In this document: piece by piece, positions 22,671-33,921 of the stretch | Layout: every line of letters starts with the position of its first letter | Numbering within the stretch: the stretch's first letter is position 1 | The notes under the pieces: model-generated | What the model was told of the DNA's origin: nothing | Database searches by the model: none | What the model saw: only the letters and a program-made list of their open reading frames with translations | Made by a program: the position numbers and the translations under genes | Source of the DNA: Datisca glomerata | Taxonomy: Eukaryota > Streptophyta > Magnoliopsida > Cucurbitales > Datiscaceae | DNA length: 64,000 nt | NCBI GenBank assembly: GCA_003255025.1 | Contig: QANY01003900.1 | Location: 1,798,001 to 1,862,000, forward strand | Direction: 5' to 3'

Positions 22671-22683
22671 CCAAATGAGAGAT
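22671..22683 (+). other. polypurine tract of C2
   Basis: CCAAATGAGAGAT lies directly before the 3' LTR and is the expected primer for plus-strand synthesis. Confidence 0.7.
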
Positions 22684-24524
22684 TGTTGGAATTGTGTCCA
22701 TAAAGTAGGGTGTAATAATTATTTATGAGTATGTAATTATTTTTCAGACATTTTTGTATTACTGAATTTAATGAATAAATGAATTTTTTTTAATTAAAGT
22801 GTGTTTATAATTTACTCAGGTCTTGGAACTATTATCAACGTAAGAAGAGTAAAGACAGAGGGGTCTTCCAGACAAACGCTTCTAAAATACTTCAGAATAT
22901 TATCTGCAGTCTTAGGATCAACTGAACAATCGAGTCTAATTACGAATGTTAGATTGAAACAAAAGATTCTGATATTAGGGAATGGAAGTGGAGACTCTAA
23001 CAGTTAACCTAGACATGTGTATGGAATATCTTGTATAGACAGTAAAAAATTAGTTTAGAGCATAGCTGTTTATCTAGCTCTAAATCTAATTGTTACACCT
23101 TTAGGTTATTTTTGTAATTACCATAATCTTGAGATGAATATGAAACTCGACCTAGTTAGTTGCGATCTTTGATACGCCAAAGGAGTGTCTTCAAATTGCC
23201 AGACAATACTTCAACTGTTGAGATCGTGACTCAACTATGTTGGAGTTGCGCGATTCACATATATGGAATTTGTGGTTATATTGCAATAGCAACAATATCA
23301 CCTTATGCTTTATTGATGTGTGTGTGAATAAATAAATTGAGCCTGGTACTCGATGTCATGAGTCATTGAGTAAGACAATGTAAACTTTACAAGACATTTC
23401 ACTGATATATTTTTCTTATTCACAGTCAATAAAGGAGTTAAGGAAATAATAACTAGATAGGTAAAATAGTGATTTTAGATACCGCTCTTGATACTGATAT
23501 TCACAAAGGGTAATATGTTAAAATAATGGACTGTGAAATAAAAATATTTATTTGCACCAACTGAAAATGTAACACGTATGAATCGAGAGTTGATTCGACA
23601 TCAGACCTATTAGTGGTGTCATACGATGTCAGGATTAAATAGGTCGGGAATTTATGGAGATAAATTCACTAACTATTTGAATCATATAGTTTTACTCATG
23701 TGGGTCCATTCAGTTTCTGGAGTAGCTCATAAATTCGTTGAGTATTTGAATTATCCAAGGTACACTTTCTAAATTCATATGTGATGAGTGTCGTCACTTA
23801 ATTAGTGAAGAACAAAATTGATGTTTAGAATAATTAATTTATTATTTTATAATTATTAGATACTTAGTAAATAAAACTAATTAATTAATTAATTGATGGA
23901 GATCAATTTAGTTTATCAATTTGGATTGATGAATTTGGACACAGTATTGGCTCTAGGGAGATGTAAAAAATGGCAGAGGGATAGTAAAGGTAGGCGAATT
24001 TCGGCAATTTACAGTGTAGGGGTATGTGTGTAAATTTCATAATTATTATATAAGGATAAAAGTAGGGGTTACATCCCTAACCCTGATCACAATGTGTGAT
24101 TACACAGAGCAAAAAAAGCACTTTCTCTCTCCCATCCCTGTTGCCACCGAAATCCTGAGGAAGAAGAGAAAATTTGATTTTTTTTCTTCATCTATTATTT
24201 TGAGAGTCCACACTCAATTTCTGACACATCCTACTGAGATATACTTCTGAATTCTACGAGTGGTTGTTGGTGCAAAGATTGATTTAAGTTTTACGAAGAA
24301 CGCAAGACAATCAATAGGATTTCACCAAGTTAGAACTTCTCCTCCACAAGAAAGGTATAATATTATTTCTACCTCTTCTAAATACGTCAATCTAAATATG
24401 CATGATCATAAAAGATTTTATATTCAATATGATTAAATGGTTGATGTGAAAAAAATTATTTTCCGCCCATGAATTGTTCATGGTTCATTAATTTTTCTTC
24501 AAATTTTTAAAACCTGATCCAACA
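22684..24524 (+). mobile_element. 3' LTR of copia C2 (1,841 bp)
   Basis: It begins TGTTGGAATTGTG and ends CTGATCCAACA, with terminal TGTTGGA/TCCAACA inverted ends. The opposite-strand LTR of C3 (42,145-43,989) is similar in length and sequence, for example at TTTTGTATTACTGAATTTAATG and ATCAATTAATTAATT. An ORF at 22,801-23,007 and others inside are chance. LINE-a sequence resumes right after it. Confidence 0.88.
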
Positions 24525-24544
24525 AATTCAATGTAGTAGTAGCA

Positions 24545-24946
24545 TTCATATAGAACCAAAAACAGTAGAAAAAGGGTTGAAGATGGCAGAAAGCAAAGGA
24601 TGGAGAGACATTGTTATTGAAAAGGTGACTCTAAGCTAGTGGTTGATTTCCTGAATCACAGAGTTCTCCCTCGCTTGGAGCTTTCTAATTTCATCAAACT
24701 CAATAAGAGTTACTTTAATTTTTTCAACTCTTGTAATGTTAAGTGGATCAATAAGGATTATAGTATAGTTGTTGATGCTTTAGCTAAGCTTAGTATAGAT
24801 AGAGCTGAATCACCAATAATCTCCTACAGATTCCACTAAATATTTCTCTTCTAGTAGATAAGGATAAATTGTTATCTTTAGGTGGTTTTGAATCTTCTTG
24901 ATGTACTCTTTTCTATTAATACAAATCTCTGTTTTTGATAAAAAAA
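24545..24946 (+). pseudogene. 3' end of LINE-a: RNase H domain end and A-tail
   Basis: It reads GLKMAESKGWRDIVIE, a one-base shift, DSK-LVVDFLNHR, then KSYFNFFNSCNVKWINKDYS, VVDALAKLS and a stop near 24,838. This is the RNase H fold at the end of plant L1 ORF2. The tail contains a LGGFESS*CTLF-like end and finishes with AAAAAAA before the target duplication. Confidence 0.83.
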
Positions 24947-24962
24947 ATTACTAGGATCTATT
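24947..24962. repeat. right target-site duplication of LINE-a
   Basis: An exact 16-bp copy of 10,525-10,540, directly after the oligo(A) tract. Confidence 0.9.
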
Positions 24963-25818
24963 GATGTGGGTTCCGATTGTAAGACCTATTTAATGCACTA
25001 ATTCGTTATTTATAACTACCCTAAGCGTTCGTCTAGTTTAGTAATATCAGCTTCATAATTAAATAATAATGTTATTTTATTAAGGAGGAGGAAATGTTTT
25101 GGCCAGTTCGGTTCTTCCAATGTACAATTGGAATGCTCTAATAATCTTAATAATTGACAACAAATGATTGGGAAAAGTACACTTTCAGTCCCATAACTAT
25201 CATTAATGTTTTTATGTGGTCTAGTAACTTTAAATTAAATATTTTTAGTCCTCTAAATTTCATAAACATTTTTATGTGATCCTGTTTTATAACCTTATTA
25301 GTTAATCCGTTAAATTTGTTGATATGACCACTGATTAGGTGATGTTGATACGCTGACTCATTGTTGATCGGACACTATCATATAACTTAATTCTAAATTC
25401 ACTGTTTTGCATTACCTATAACCCTATCTCGAACCATTCATTCACAAAACCCACGTCAGATTACTCCCAAGAGTACTCTAAACAAGGAAATTCAACACTT
25501 CTTCATCAAAATTACCAACCATACAAACCCACGAATCATGGACAAATGCACTATATAATTAACTTCTTTCATTATTGAACTTACCCACCATACAACACTA
25601 ACTCCAGCACCTCAATTTTTCTTCTAAATCACTTTTCTTCTTCAACATTTAGCTTATATGCATGTTGAGTTTTTAAAGCAATTACTGTTTTTCTTCGACC
25701 CAAGTTCTTTTTTCTCTATCTATTTCAATATTTATTTTTATATTTATCAATTATAGGGAATTGGTGAATTATTCTCAATATCATTCCATCATAATAGATA
25801 ATCAAATTCTAGCTGAGG

Positions 25819-26283
25819 GTTATGTATTTGGATGGAGATGTTAGTGTATACGATGGAGTTGACCCATACAAAATTTCAATTCCTGAACTCACCTACATTA
25901 TGGAAGAATTAGGGGTAGGTCATTGTTTTCATTTATATTATCTAAAGCCTGGATTTGATTTGAGTAATGGACTAAAGCGAAGAAACCATCTAGGAATTGT
26001 CTACCCACATGGGCATGTGCCATGATGTTCGAGATTGTGTGGCAAAGGTCAGTATGTTGTCGACCTTGATAAACAAATATGTAGCTGCTATAAGTGGGAT
26101 ATAAGTGGTATACCTTGTTCACATGCAATTCAATGCATATATTACATTAAGAGAAAGCTCGAGTCTTATGTAAACAAGTACCTTACAAGAGAAACTATAC
26201 TCAAGACTTACAGTCATTTCATCCGGTCTCTTAATGGTCCTGATTTATGGCCTAAGTCAACTGTTGAAGCTATATTGCCTCCT
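25819..26283 (+). pseudogene. MULE transposase remnant with SWIM zinc finger
   Basis: The N-terminal frame 25,822-26,025 reads MYLDGDVSVYDGVDPYK and YIMEELGVGHCFHLYY. It joins directly, with a shift, to GKGQYVVDLDKQICSCYKWDISGIPCSHAIQC (C-x-C...C-x-H complete here), then YVNKYLTRETILKTYSHF and a stop after AILPP made by the PIF insertion. The DDE catalytic domain is absent at the same point as in copy A, so the deletion predates their split. Mutator-like transposases would act in the nucleus. Confidence 0.83.
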
Positions 26284-26408
26284 TAAGGGCTTGTTTGGTA
26301 GCCCGTACTGTACAATACTAAACGCACCCACATGTGATAATTTAGTCCCCTCTTTTTAGAGGGGACTACAAGGGACTAAGAAAAATAAAGTTGAAAACTC
26401 ATGAAGAC

Positions 26409-26756
26409 TATGGGTGTTCAAAATAGTCTCGAGCTGACCGAACCAAAAATGACCGGTTCGGAAAGTTGGTGATTTTCAAACCGAACCGAAATATTAAATT
26501 TATATTTTTTTTTACTTTTTATATATAATTTCTTATAAAATCAAACACGAACCGAAATAAAACTTTAATTTTATATTTTTTTCAATAATATCATTTAAAA
26601 ATTATTTTTAATTAATAATACTGAACCGAACCGAGACCCATGGTTTGGTTCGGTTCAGTTAGGTTCTTTTAGCATGAACGATTCGGCTTTCTCGCCGAAC
26701 TGAAGTTTCGATTCAGTTCAATTTTTCACCAAAAATCCAACCCGAGAACACCCATA
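26409..26756. mobile_element. hAT-type MITE (348 bp)
   Basis: Perfect 11-bp inverted ends TATGGGTGTTC (26,409-26,419) and GAACACCCATA (26,746-26,756) enclose subterminal CCGAACCGA and CGGTTCGGTTC motifs. Flanking octamers ATGAAGAC and ATAGAGAC match at 6 of 8 positions, as expected for a decayed 8-bp hAT duplication. No coding sequence. Confidence 0.75.
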
Positions 26757-26776
26757 ATAGAGACCAGCAACCACAC

Positions 26777-26872
26777 GAAGCTTCGTTCCTACCGGTGAAG
26801 CTTCGTTCCTGCCGATGAAGCTTCGTTCCTGCCAGTGAAGCTTCGTTCCTGCCGATGAAGCTTTGTTCCTGC
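26777..26872. repeat. 20-bp tandem repeat, five copies
   Basis: The unit GAAGCTTCGTTCCTGCCGAT is repeated about five times with one to three changes per copy, inside the PIF-like element right of the hAT MITE. Confidence 0.88.
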
Positions 26873-27959
26873 AAGAGCAGTCTCTCCCTCTTACGTCTTT
26901 CTATTTTCTCCCTATCTATCTTTCTATTTCAATTTTCTCTTTGTCTTGCCCAACCCAACAATGGAAAACACAGAAGTTATTTGGGTTTCTTGCATTTTTA
27001 ATTTGGCAATGATCTCCCCTACAATTTGGGTTTCTTGCATTTTTATCTGAAGAGAAATTTCGTTTGGCTGTTGGTCTTTTTTTTGCTGTGTTATTGTGCA
27101 TCTGTTGGGCCTTTTTCTTTTCCTGTGTCTATTGATTTTTAATTGTATTTGCATCAATTACTTTTCCATGAAACTTTTTTTAGTATATTAATTATTGTTA
27201 TAATTGAATGGATTAGTTTAAGTTTACTATTATATAGCATGAATTAGATAAAATGTAAAATAACATGTTAATGAGTTTCAAATAGGCTTTTAAGGATCAA
27301 ATCATGACAAACAATTTTATAATCTAGTACTATGATGTGTCAGTCATTGTATAAGTGTTACAATCTTTTAACTAATACAACATTAAACAGTAGATAATAT
27401 TATTTAAACTAGTACAGTACAGTATAATCCGACAGATTTAATACAGTACTATCTTGACTCCCAAATAACCCTAAAGAGCTACAACCCGGCCGTAGATCAA
27501 GAAGAACACAAACAACTCTAAAATGTGGGAAATGTCATCAATGTGACTATAATTCAAGGACATGTAAAGGGGTAGTGGATGGAACTTCAAGCTACTTTAA
27601 CTTTACAGGAAAAAACTCATTATGCAACTTGAGAAAGGGCAACAACTTTATGAACCAGGTACTTAACTTCTATAAACTTCTTTCACGTTTGGTTTTCATT
27701 TCATGAAATGGTTTTGTGAAACAATTTCATGTAAAACAACGTGATTTGATGACTTCTAAATGAGCATACCAGTACGAAAATATCATTTTTTTAGTCCAGT
27801 CAACATTCAAATCAGTCAAGTTGATGGAGTTTTTAACGATGTTAAATAATAAGATCATATAAAAATATTTTTAAAAGTTACAGGATTAAAAGTGTTGAGC
27901 TTAAAAATTAAAGGATCACATAGAAATATTTGTGAGGGAACTGAAAGTGTACTTTTCCC

Positions 27960-28959
27960 TGATCTTAATTTACTTATAATGTAAATTTATCTTATGAAAA
28001 GATAATTGAATTGTTCTTTACAAGAGAATCAATCCAAAGTTTCTATAATTACCTTTCTAACATAAATCTTATTTTAAAGTCAAATTACACTTCACTCATC
28101 TTTCAAGTTCTTTTAATACTATCAAAATAGTATTACAATAACATTATTTAAAATTAGAATATAAATTTTGTTATTTGAATAAATATATATGTGTTTTGAT
28201 TCTCTATAAGACAACAACAAAAGAACCGTTTAAGAAAATTTCACGATCTATTACATAATTGATGGTCAAGATCATTCGACAAATTTTTTTATCATATAAT
28301 TTTTCTATATTTCTTTACATAAATCAAATATTACGGTTCACACATCAATGCTCTCGTTCGAAGAAATGGACAGATTCTTTAATTCCTCCAACATATAATA
28401 AATGTACCGAAGCGGCAACGTTCTGTCTTGTTTTCTTAAATAATGAGAAATGATGAGAAACAATGAAAATTTGGTGAGGGGAAAATTTTGTGGGTCCTAC
28501 AAGTTATGGTCGAGTACAAATCAACCGAGATCCAATGGCTGTGGATTTTATTGGGTCAGCATCGAATGGCGGTGACTTTTACAAGGGAGAATTTACTCGA
28601 TCTCCTCGCGCCACTTGCCAATTGCCAATTGCCGAGACTATGACTTGCCTCACGCGCTTTTTAAGATAACATTTCAGACTATTTATATTTAATGCTAAAC
28701 TAACTATGGTTTTTGTTTTGTTTTTGTCAAAATCTATGGTTTAATTGACGGGAGAAATATATAAATAGCCATTGAGCCGGATCGATATGACATTTCTTTC
28801 GAATCAGAAAAAAGATTTGAACGTGTCTTTTTTTAAAACGCCCCTTAATATATATATTTTTGAAAGTAAAAATAATTTTTTTTTCAGAATACTTACACCC
28901 AAAAAAATAATGTTTCATGTGATTTCTCAAAATTCAGATTATTATAAAAATTAGATTTA
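27960..28959. other. spacer with no recognised gene
   Basis: AT-rich, with short open frames only (28,259-28,453 and overlapping frames at 28,727-28,954). A locally more GC-rich patch at 28,490-28,660 has a short GCCAATT tandem but no domain that I recognise. Confidence 0.45.
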
Positions 28960-29700
28960 CTAACATTTCTACATGTGTCATTATGTATAGATGTATTTTC
29001 TCATGTTCGTTGTCAATTCTGACTTCTCCTTTATTTAGATTTCATCTTTGAAGTGCATCTTTTTTTAATAATTTCTGAAACTTCTTTGTACAACAGATCA
29101 GATATTCGTTTTCTTCACTTTTGCTCTCATTAGATGTGGATTTGAACAATAGATTTCCTCTTCTTGCATAGTCCACATCTTCTTCCATGTTCTCTATTTC
29201 ATGAGTCATTAATGATCTCATGAATTCATCAAATGAAAGCGTGTTAAGATACTTTTCCTCTTGAATATCAATTGCCTTGTTCTCTCATGACTCTAATAGT
29301 GAACTAAGAACTTTAATCAAAATTCATTGTTAGTAAGGATCTTACCAAGAGTTTCGAGAGAACTAACTATGCTATTAAAATGAGCAAACATATAATCATT
29401 GCTTTCTATTTCACTCATTTTAAACATGTCATATTCATACATGAAAATATTAATCTTAGAGTCTTTCACCTCGTTTGTGCCTTCATTTGTGATTTTTAAT
29501 ATACGACATATATCTTTTACAGATTCACACATGCAAATACGATTAATTTCATTTATACTTAACCCACAATATAAAGTATTTATAACTTGAGCATTTAAAA
29601 ATAATTTAATTTTGTCATTCTCGGTCAAATCTCTTGACTTAAACACGTAGTGACTATTTTTGACAATATTTCACAAATCGTAATCAAAAGATAGAATAAT
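28960..29700 (-). pseudogene. Ty1/copia gag remnant (UBN2 type)
   Basis: The 109-codon - frame at 29,317-29,646 reads KIKLFLNAQVINTLYCGLSINEINRICMCESVKDICRIL, then NEGTNEVKDSKINIF and a FAHFNSIVSSLETLGK segment, the helical core of copia gag. Downstream, broken frames (29,300-28,960) continue with polar, Lys/Glu-rich sequence. It is not the C1/C2 family. Gag would package retroelement RNA. Confidence 0.72.
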
Positions 29701-29840
29701 ATATTCTCATTTTGATTTTCTAAAAATTGAAATCAATGCCATTCTAAAATGGAGGTTTTTAAATCGATTGTTTTTGTTGAAAACTAAAAGGTGATGACAT
29801 CGCTCGAGACGATTAAGTCTTAGATATTTGGGCATCAATG

Positions 29841-29850
29841 ATTGATACCA
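29841..29850 (-). other. likely primer-binding site of the copia remnant
   Basis: In reverse the bases read TGGTATCAAT, the first 7 of 10 matching the tRNA-Met site, about 200 bp upstream of the gag remnant on the same strand. The LTR that should precede it was not delimited. Confidence 0.5.
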
Positions 29851-29892
29851 AGCGTAAGACAGATATGAAACCCTTTTATAAATGGAAAATAT

Positions 29893-30003
29893 TAAAAATA
29901 AAGATTTAAATCAAAGAATAAAATTGCTCGAATGAATAATATTTGGATTTTAATAAAGATTTTAAATCAAAGAATAAAATTGCTCGAATGAATAATATTT
30001 GGA
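29893..30003. repeat. tandem duplication of about 55 bp
   Basis: Two adjacent copies share AAATCAAAGAATAAAATTGC followed by TCGAATGAATAATATTTGG, differing only in the spacing T-run before the second copy. Confidence 0.85.
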
Positions 30004-31181
30004 ATGAATGATAAAGAAAATCGATCAATCAAGAATAATAGTAATAAATATGCAATTCAACAAAATGCACTCAAGTAGTAATTGAAGCACCAAGAATGCA
30101 ACTCAATTTGCTACAAATTAAGAATTAAATAAATAATATTTGAGAGCTTAAATGTGCACAAATAAATAATTAAATAATGATTATATAGAATATTAAAGTG
30201 CGGAACAAAACCGTGCATGAATGTAAATAGTGAAAAATTAAAGTGCACGTAAATAAAAAGAGTAGGGACGAGCAACAACCCCAAACTTGTTATTCCACGT
30301 CTTGAAATATTCAACAATGCTCAACCATTCTTTTCTTTTCTTTTTCTTTTTTTGAATTTGATTTCCCTAAGTTTATCTTTTCCTTAACGAGTTTTCAGCT
30401 AATAGCTTCCAAACCAATTGGTCTTAGGAAATTAGGTGCTAAAACACCCCTTCGAGCTTAGTCACTCAAGTCTAAGAGGATACGAAATCAAACTTATTCA
30501 CAACTTTTTTATATAAATCAAAACTTCTCCCATTCATCCAAATTGTCATAGCTCCAAGCATATTTCTAGAACATTTAAATACTATGAGTAAAAAGGGTTA
30601 AAGAAGAGAAACTTTTTACGAGGTTGGAAAGTTGTCATGGGTGATAAAAAAAGGCTATGTAAGCTCAACAGAGATGACTAGGGAAACAATTATGCATATG
30701 TTGGCTTGAAAAGCTCAAATGATCCAAAGATGACCTAAATCATGTCCTAAGTGAAGTGTAGCCTAAAATTTTTTCTCGATCAACAATCAAATTGGTTCTA
30801 GAGTTTTTATGAGATCATAATGAATTCTTAAGTCATATAAACATTCTCTAAGCAAAACGATAATCAAACGCTCAAGGCTAGGTGCTCAGTATGTCGGGAT
30901 TCTCTAGTGTAATGCCAATTAATACTTGGTTCAAACATATATCGATACACAAATTCATCATTTTTTCCAAAGTTATCAATAATTCAAAATCAATCTCATC
31001 ATTGGTGTTATTGTTATTAACAACAAAACTCCTAAAAATGAAATTTAAAACCACCACCCCCAAACTTAAGAACTTTCATTGTCCTCAATGAAAAGAAAAA
31101 AAATATGTAAAAGGGAATAAGTAGAGAGGACTTTCCTGAATAATGATAAGCTATCATGCTCGTCAGTCTCTGTATTGTTCT

Positions 31182-31185
<4 letters not shown>

Positions 31186-31219
<34 letters not shown>

Positions 31220-31220
31220 N
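31186..31220. repeat. (TA)n microsatellite ending in an undetermined base
   Basis: About 17 TA units followed by N at 31,220, the only ambiguous base seen. Repeat length and the junction here may be unreliable. Confidence 0.95.
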
Positions 31221-31619
31221 AAAAATAAAATAAGCAAAAGAAAATTAAAAAAAAAACAAAAAAGAAATAACATAAATATAATCGAATTACCTCCTAGTAG
31301 CGCTTGCTTTAATATCTTCAGCCAGGCATAATGATCATCAAGGCTTCACCCGTTATCCACTGACTTTATTCCCTTTATGTCAGAAATTGACCAGCTAAAA
31401 TCATTTGTTGCTCTCTCAAAACCCTCAACAGCTTGTCTTCTTGCTCACCATTTAATGAAGCAGAGATAATGACAGGCAAAATGGATGCTTCTCCCATAAA
31501 GGTGTACCGAAGATGGAGGTCTAATACTGATGGTTTTTTAATAAATGGTAGGTTTCTAGGTTTACCTTCTCCAAATTTACACTATCCACCCACAAACAAC
31601 CATTCATATCATTTGGGTG

Positions 31620-32033
31620 TTTGATTGCTTTGAAGACATTAAAAATTACCTAATCATCTTGCACACTTAGAATAAGTTCCCCTTTTTGCACATCAATCAA
31701 AGTTCTTCCCGTAACTAAAAATGTTCTACCGAGAATAATTGGAATTTCTTAGTTTTTCTCCATGTCAAGAACAATAAAATCAGCTGGAAAGATAAATTTA
31801 TCCACCTTTACCAAAACATCCTCAACAATCCCCAATGGATATCTAATAGACCGATCAACTAACTGTAAAGATACCGTCATGGGCTTAGCTTCCCTAAGAC
31901 CTAACTTCTTGTAAACAGAATATGACATCAAATTGATACCAACCCCAATATCACATAAAACTTTTTCAAAATATGAATTCCCAATGGTGCAACGATTAGT
32001 AAAACTCCTAGGGTTCAATAACTTTAGAGGCAA
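31620..32033 (-). pseudogene. Athila-type aspartic protease region
   Basis: The frame reads PRSFTNRCTIGNSYFEKVLCDIGVGINLMSYSVYKKLGL, then YPLGIVEDVLVKVDKFIFPADFIVLDME. A continuing, broken frame to 31,620 gives ILGRTFLVTGRTLIDVQKGELIL. The catalytic Asp is in LCDIGVG (usually LCDLGAS), with ILGR as the flap-side motif. The protease would cut gag-pol. A frame break after ME..N separates the halves. Confidence 0.8.
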
Positions 32034-32173
32034 TATATTCTACAAGGTAGCACTACACTCCTCAATAAGTGTAACTGTCTCATACTCCTCTAGCTTTCTC
32101 TTGTTTGAAAGAATATCCTTCATGAATTTGACGTAGCTTGGCATTTGTTCCAAAGCATCAATAAAATGAATGT

Positions 32174-33790
32174 TTATATGAGTTTCCTAAACACATCAAG
32201 GAACTTAGAAAACTGCTTGTTTAATTTCTGCTTTTGGAACCGCTGAGGGTATGTAATAGGTGGAACATACGATGGAGGATTATCAGGAAAGAGCTTTGAC
32301 TTAGGCTTGCCTTTCTTCTTTTCTGAGCTTTTGGCAAGATCATGATCCATTGTCTCAACTTCTACTTCAATTGGCTGAGAACTTTTAATAGTCACTTTCT
32401 GAGGTTCTGCCAACTCCTTCCCATTACGAAGTATAATTGCCTTTACTTACTCTTTTGGATTTTTATCAGTGTTGCTCAGCAAAGAACCTTGTGGTCTTTG
32501 TGTGAGTATTTCTGAAAGTTGACCCATTTGAAGCTCCAAATTCCTGAATACTGGTTTCTTACCTCTGAATACTTGTCTCTTGCCTCTTAAGTGTAGCATC
32601 TGTTCTTGCAACAAATTGAGTAGTATTAACTGTGAGTTGGGGAATAGCATCTTCCAGAGATATTTTAGGTTGTCGAAGTTCAAATTGAGACTGAGTTGTA
32701 ACTGGTGGATTAATCACATTCTGACTATTCTTCCATGAGAAATTAAGGTGATTTCTCCATCCTTGGTTGTAGGTGTTGGAGAATGGATTATTCTGCCTAT
32801 TGTAGATCTCAACAAAATTAACATGTTCTGATTGAGAATGAACAAATGGATTTCCAGCTTGACATTCAGTGCTAGAATGAGGTCCATTGCACAAATTACA
32901 AACTTCTCGTGAAACATGAATAGCACTAGCATTGACGGTGAAAGAGCTCAATTGCTTGGATAATTAGTTACTTGAGCAGTAAGAGCGGTAATAGCATCGA
33001 CTTCATGAACTCCATGAATCTTTCTCAGTACGTTACGTTCAATTGGCCATTAATAGGCATTAGCAGCCATTTCTTCTAGTAAGGCATAAGAATCTTCATT
33101 TGTTGTACCCATCAGAGCACCTCTTGTTGCTGCATCCACTAGCATCCTTGTTGAATTCCCCAAACCATTGTAAAAAGTTTGAACTTGCAGCCATCCAGGT
33201 AGTCCATGAGGTGGGCATCCTCTCAACATCTCTTTAAATCTCTCACATGCTTCATAAACAGACTCCATATCATGTTAGGTAAAGGTGGTGATCTCATTCC
33301 TCATTTTGGCTGTTTTAGCTGGTGGAAAGAACTTGGCTAAAAATTTCTCAGAAAGACCATTCCAAGTTGTGATTTGATCCAGCTGGCAGAGAGTCCAACT
33401 AACTCTTAGCCTTATCCCGAAGTGAGAATGGGAATAATCTCAGTTGAATTGCATCGGATGAAACATTATTGTGCTTGAATGTCACACAGATTTTGAGGAA
33501 AGTGGCGATGTGAATAGTTGGATCATCATTAGGCAGGCCACTGAACTGATTTGCTTCCACCATTTGAATGATAATTGGCTTAATCTCAAAATTATTGGCA
33601 TTAATAACAGGTCGTTGAATGGCAGACGCGGCCACGATTTCAAAATTTTCTTGAACGTCTTCCATGGTTTCTTGAAGTGGTTTAGAAGATTCTCTCCTTA
33701 CTTTTCTATTATGTCGACAAGTTCGCTCAATTTCTAAATTAAGGAGACTCAAATTCTCTCTTCTAGATTTTCTCATACACCTCAAAGAAC
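32174..33790 (-). pseudogene. Athila-type gag, broken
   Basis: Read from 33,785 down: MRCMRKSRRENLSLL, EIKPIIIQMVEANQFSGLPNDDPTIHIATFLKICVTFK and LRLFPFSLRDKAK. Then come ACERFKEMLRGCPPHGLPGWLQVQTFYNGL, a zinc-binding CNLCNGPHSSTEC and a Gln/Asn-rich QNNPFSNTYNQGW segment, typical of Athila gag. The end has YVPPITYPQRFQKQKLNKQFSKFLDVF (32,174-32,300). Stops and shifts near 32,450, 32,960, 33,280 and 33,400 break it into six pieces. Confidence 0.84.
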
Positions 33791-33898
33791 GCCTGCAAAT
33801 TTAAAGAAATAAAATAAAATAAAGAACCGTAAATAAAATAAATAAGACTCAAAGTAAAATTCAAAATATGTAACTCCAATATTAATAAACAAAATCAA

Positions 33899-33916
33899 TC
33901 CCCGGCAACGACGCCA
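33899..33916 (-). other. primer-binding site of the Athila-like element (tRNA-Asp type)
   Basis: In reverse it reads TGGCGTCGTTGCCGGGGA, one mismatch from the usual TGGCGCCGTTGCCGGGGA site of Athila/Tat elements. Confidence 0.85.
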
Positions 33917-33921
33917 AAACG

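Larger units (their letters stand above)
15403..24524 (+). mobile_element. Ty1/copia element C2, 5' LTR missing, 3' LTR present
   Basis: It contains a long leader (15,403-18,860), gag, protease remnant, integrase, RT, RNase H and a 1,841-bp 3' LTR. Leader, coding and LTR parts align with element C3 on the opposite strand (37,130-43,989), so the two are one family. C2 lacks its 5' LTR and primer site and is joined directly to C1. Two younger insertions, a PIF-like element and a solo LTR, sit in its leader and are absent from C3. Confidence 0.88.
10541..24946 (+). mobile_element. L1-type LINE (LINE-a), split by nested copia elements
   Basis: The element begins right after the left duplication with a ~350-bp leader and ORF1 (10,890-11,907). 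It is interrupted at 11,910 by the 5' LTR of copia C1 and resumes at 24,525 after the 3' LTR of copia C2. The resumed part is the RNase H domain, 3' tail and A7 tract (24,940-24,946). Endonuclease and reverse transcriptase are absent, so about 3 kb of LINE sequence was lost after the nested insertions. Identical 16-bp duplications prove that these distant parts are one insertion. Confidence 0.88.
26287..27471. mobile_element. PIF/Harbinger-type non-autonomous element inside MULE B
   Basis: The left end GGGCTTGTTTGGTAG and the reversed right end GGGTTATTTGGGAG are flanked by TAA on both sides (26,284-26,286 and 27,472-27,474). GTACTGTAC-type motifs lie just inside both ends. No transposase frame is present. 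It carries a hAT MITE and a 20-bp tandem repeat. Confidence 0.78.
25170..27959 (+). mobile_element. MULE element copy B with nested PIF-like and hAT elements
   Basis: Its ends are long inverted repeats starting with the identical 20-mer GGGAAAAGTACACTTTCAGT (25,170, and in reverse from 27,959), similar for about 170 bp. The coding remnant is on the + strand. Contents mirror copy A (6,894-8,900): N-terminal piece, SWIM finger, then a zinc-knuckle region (about 27,520-27,590, KCGKCHQC..NSRTC with the knuckle His changed to Tyr). A 1,185-bp PIF-like element interrupts the coding part. No clear target duplication was found. Confidence 0.82.

Noticed and set aside
25160..27970. Target-site duplication for MULE B
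   Set aside because: Flanks CAAATGATT and TGATCTTAA do not match over 9 bp, so none was claimed.
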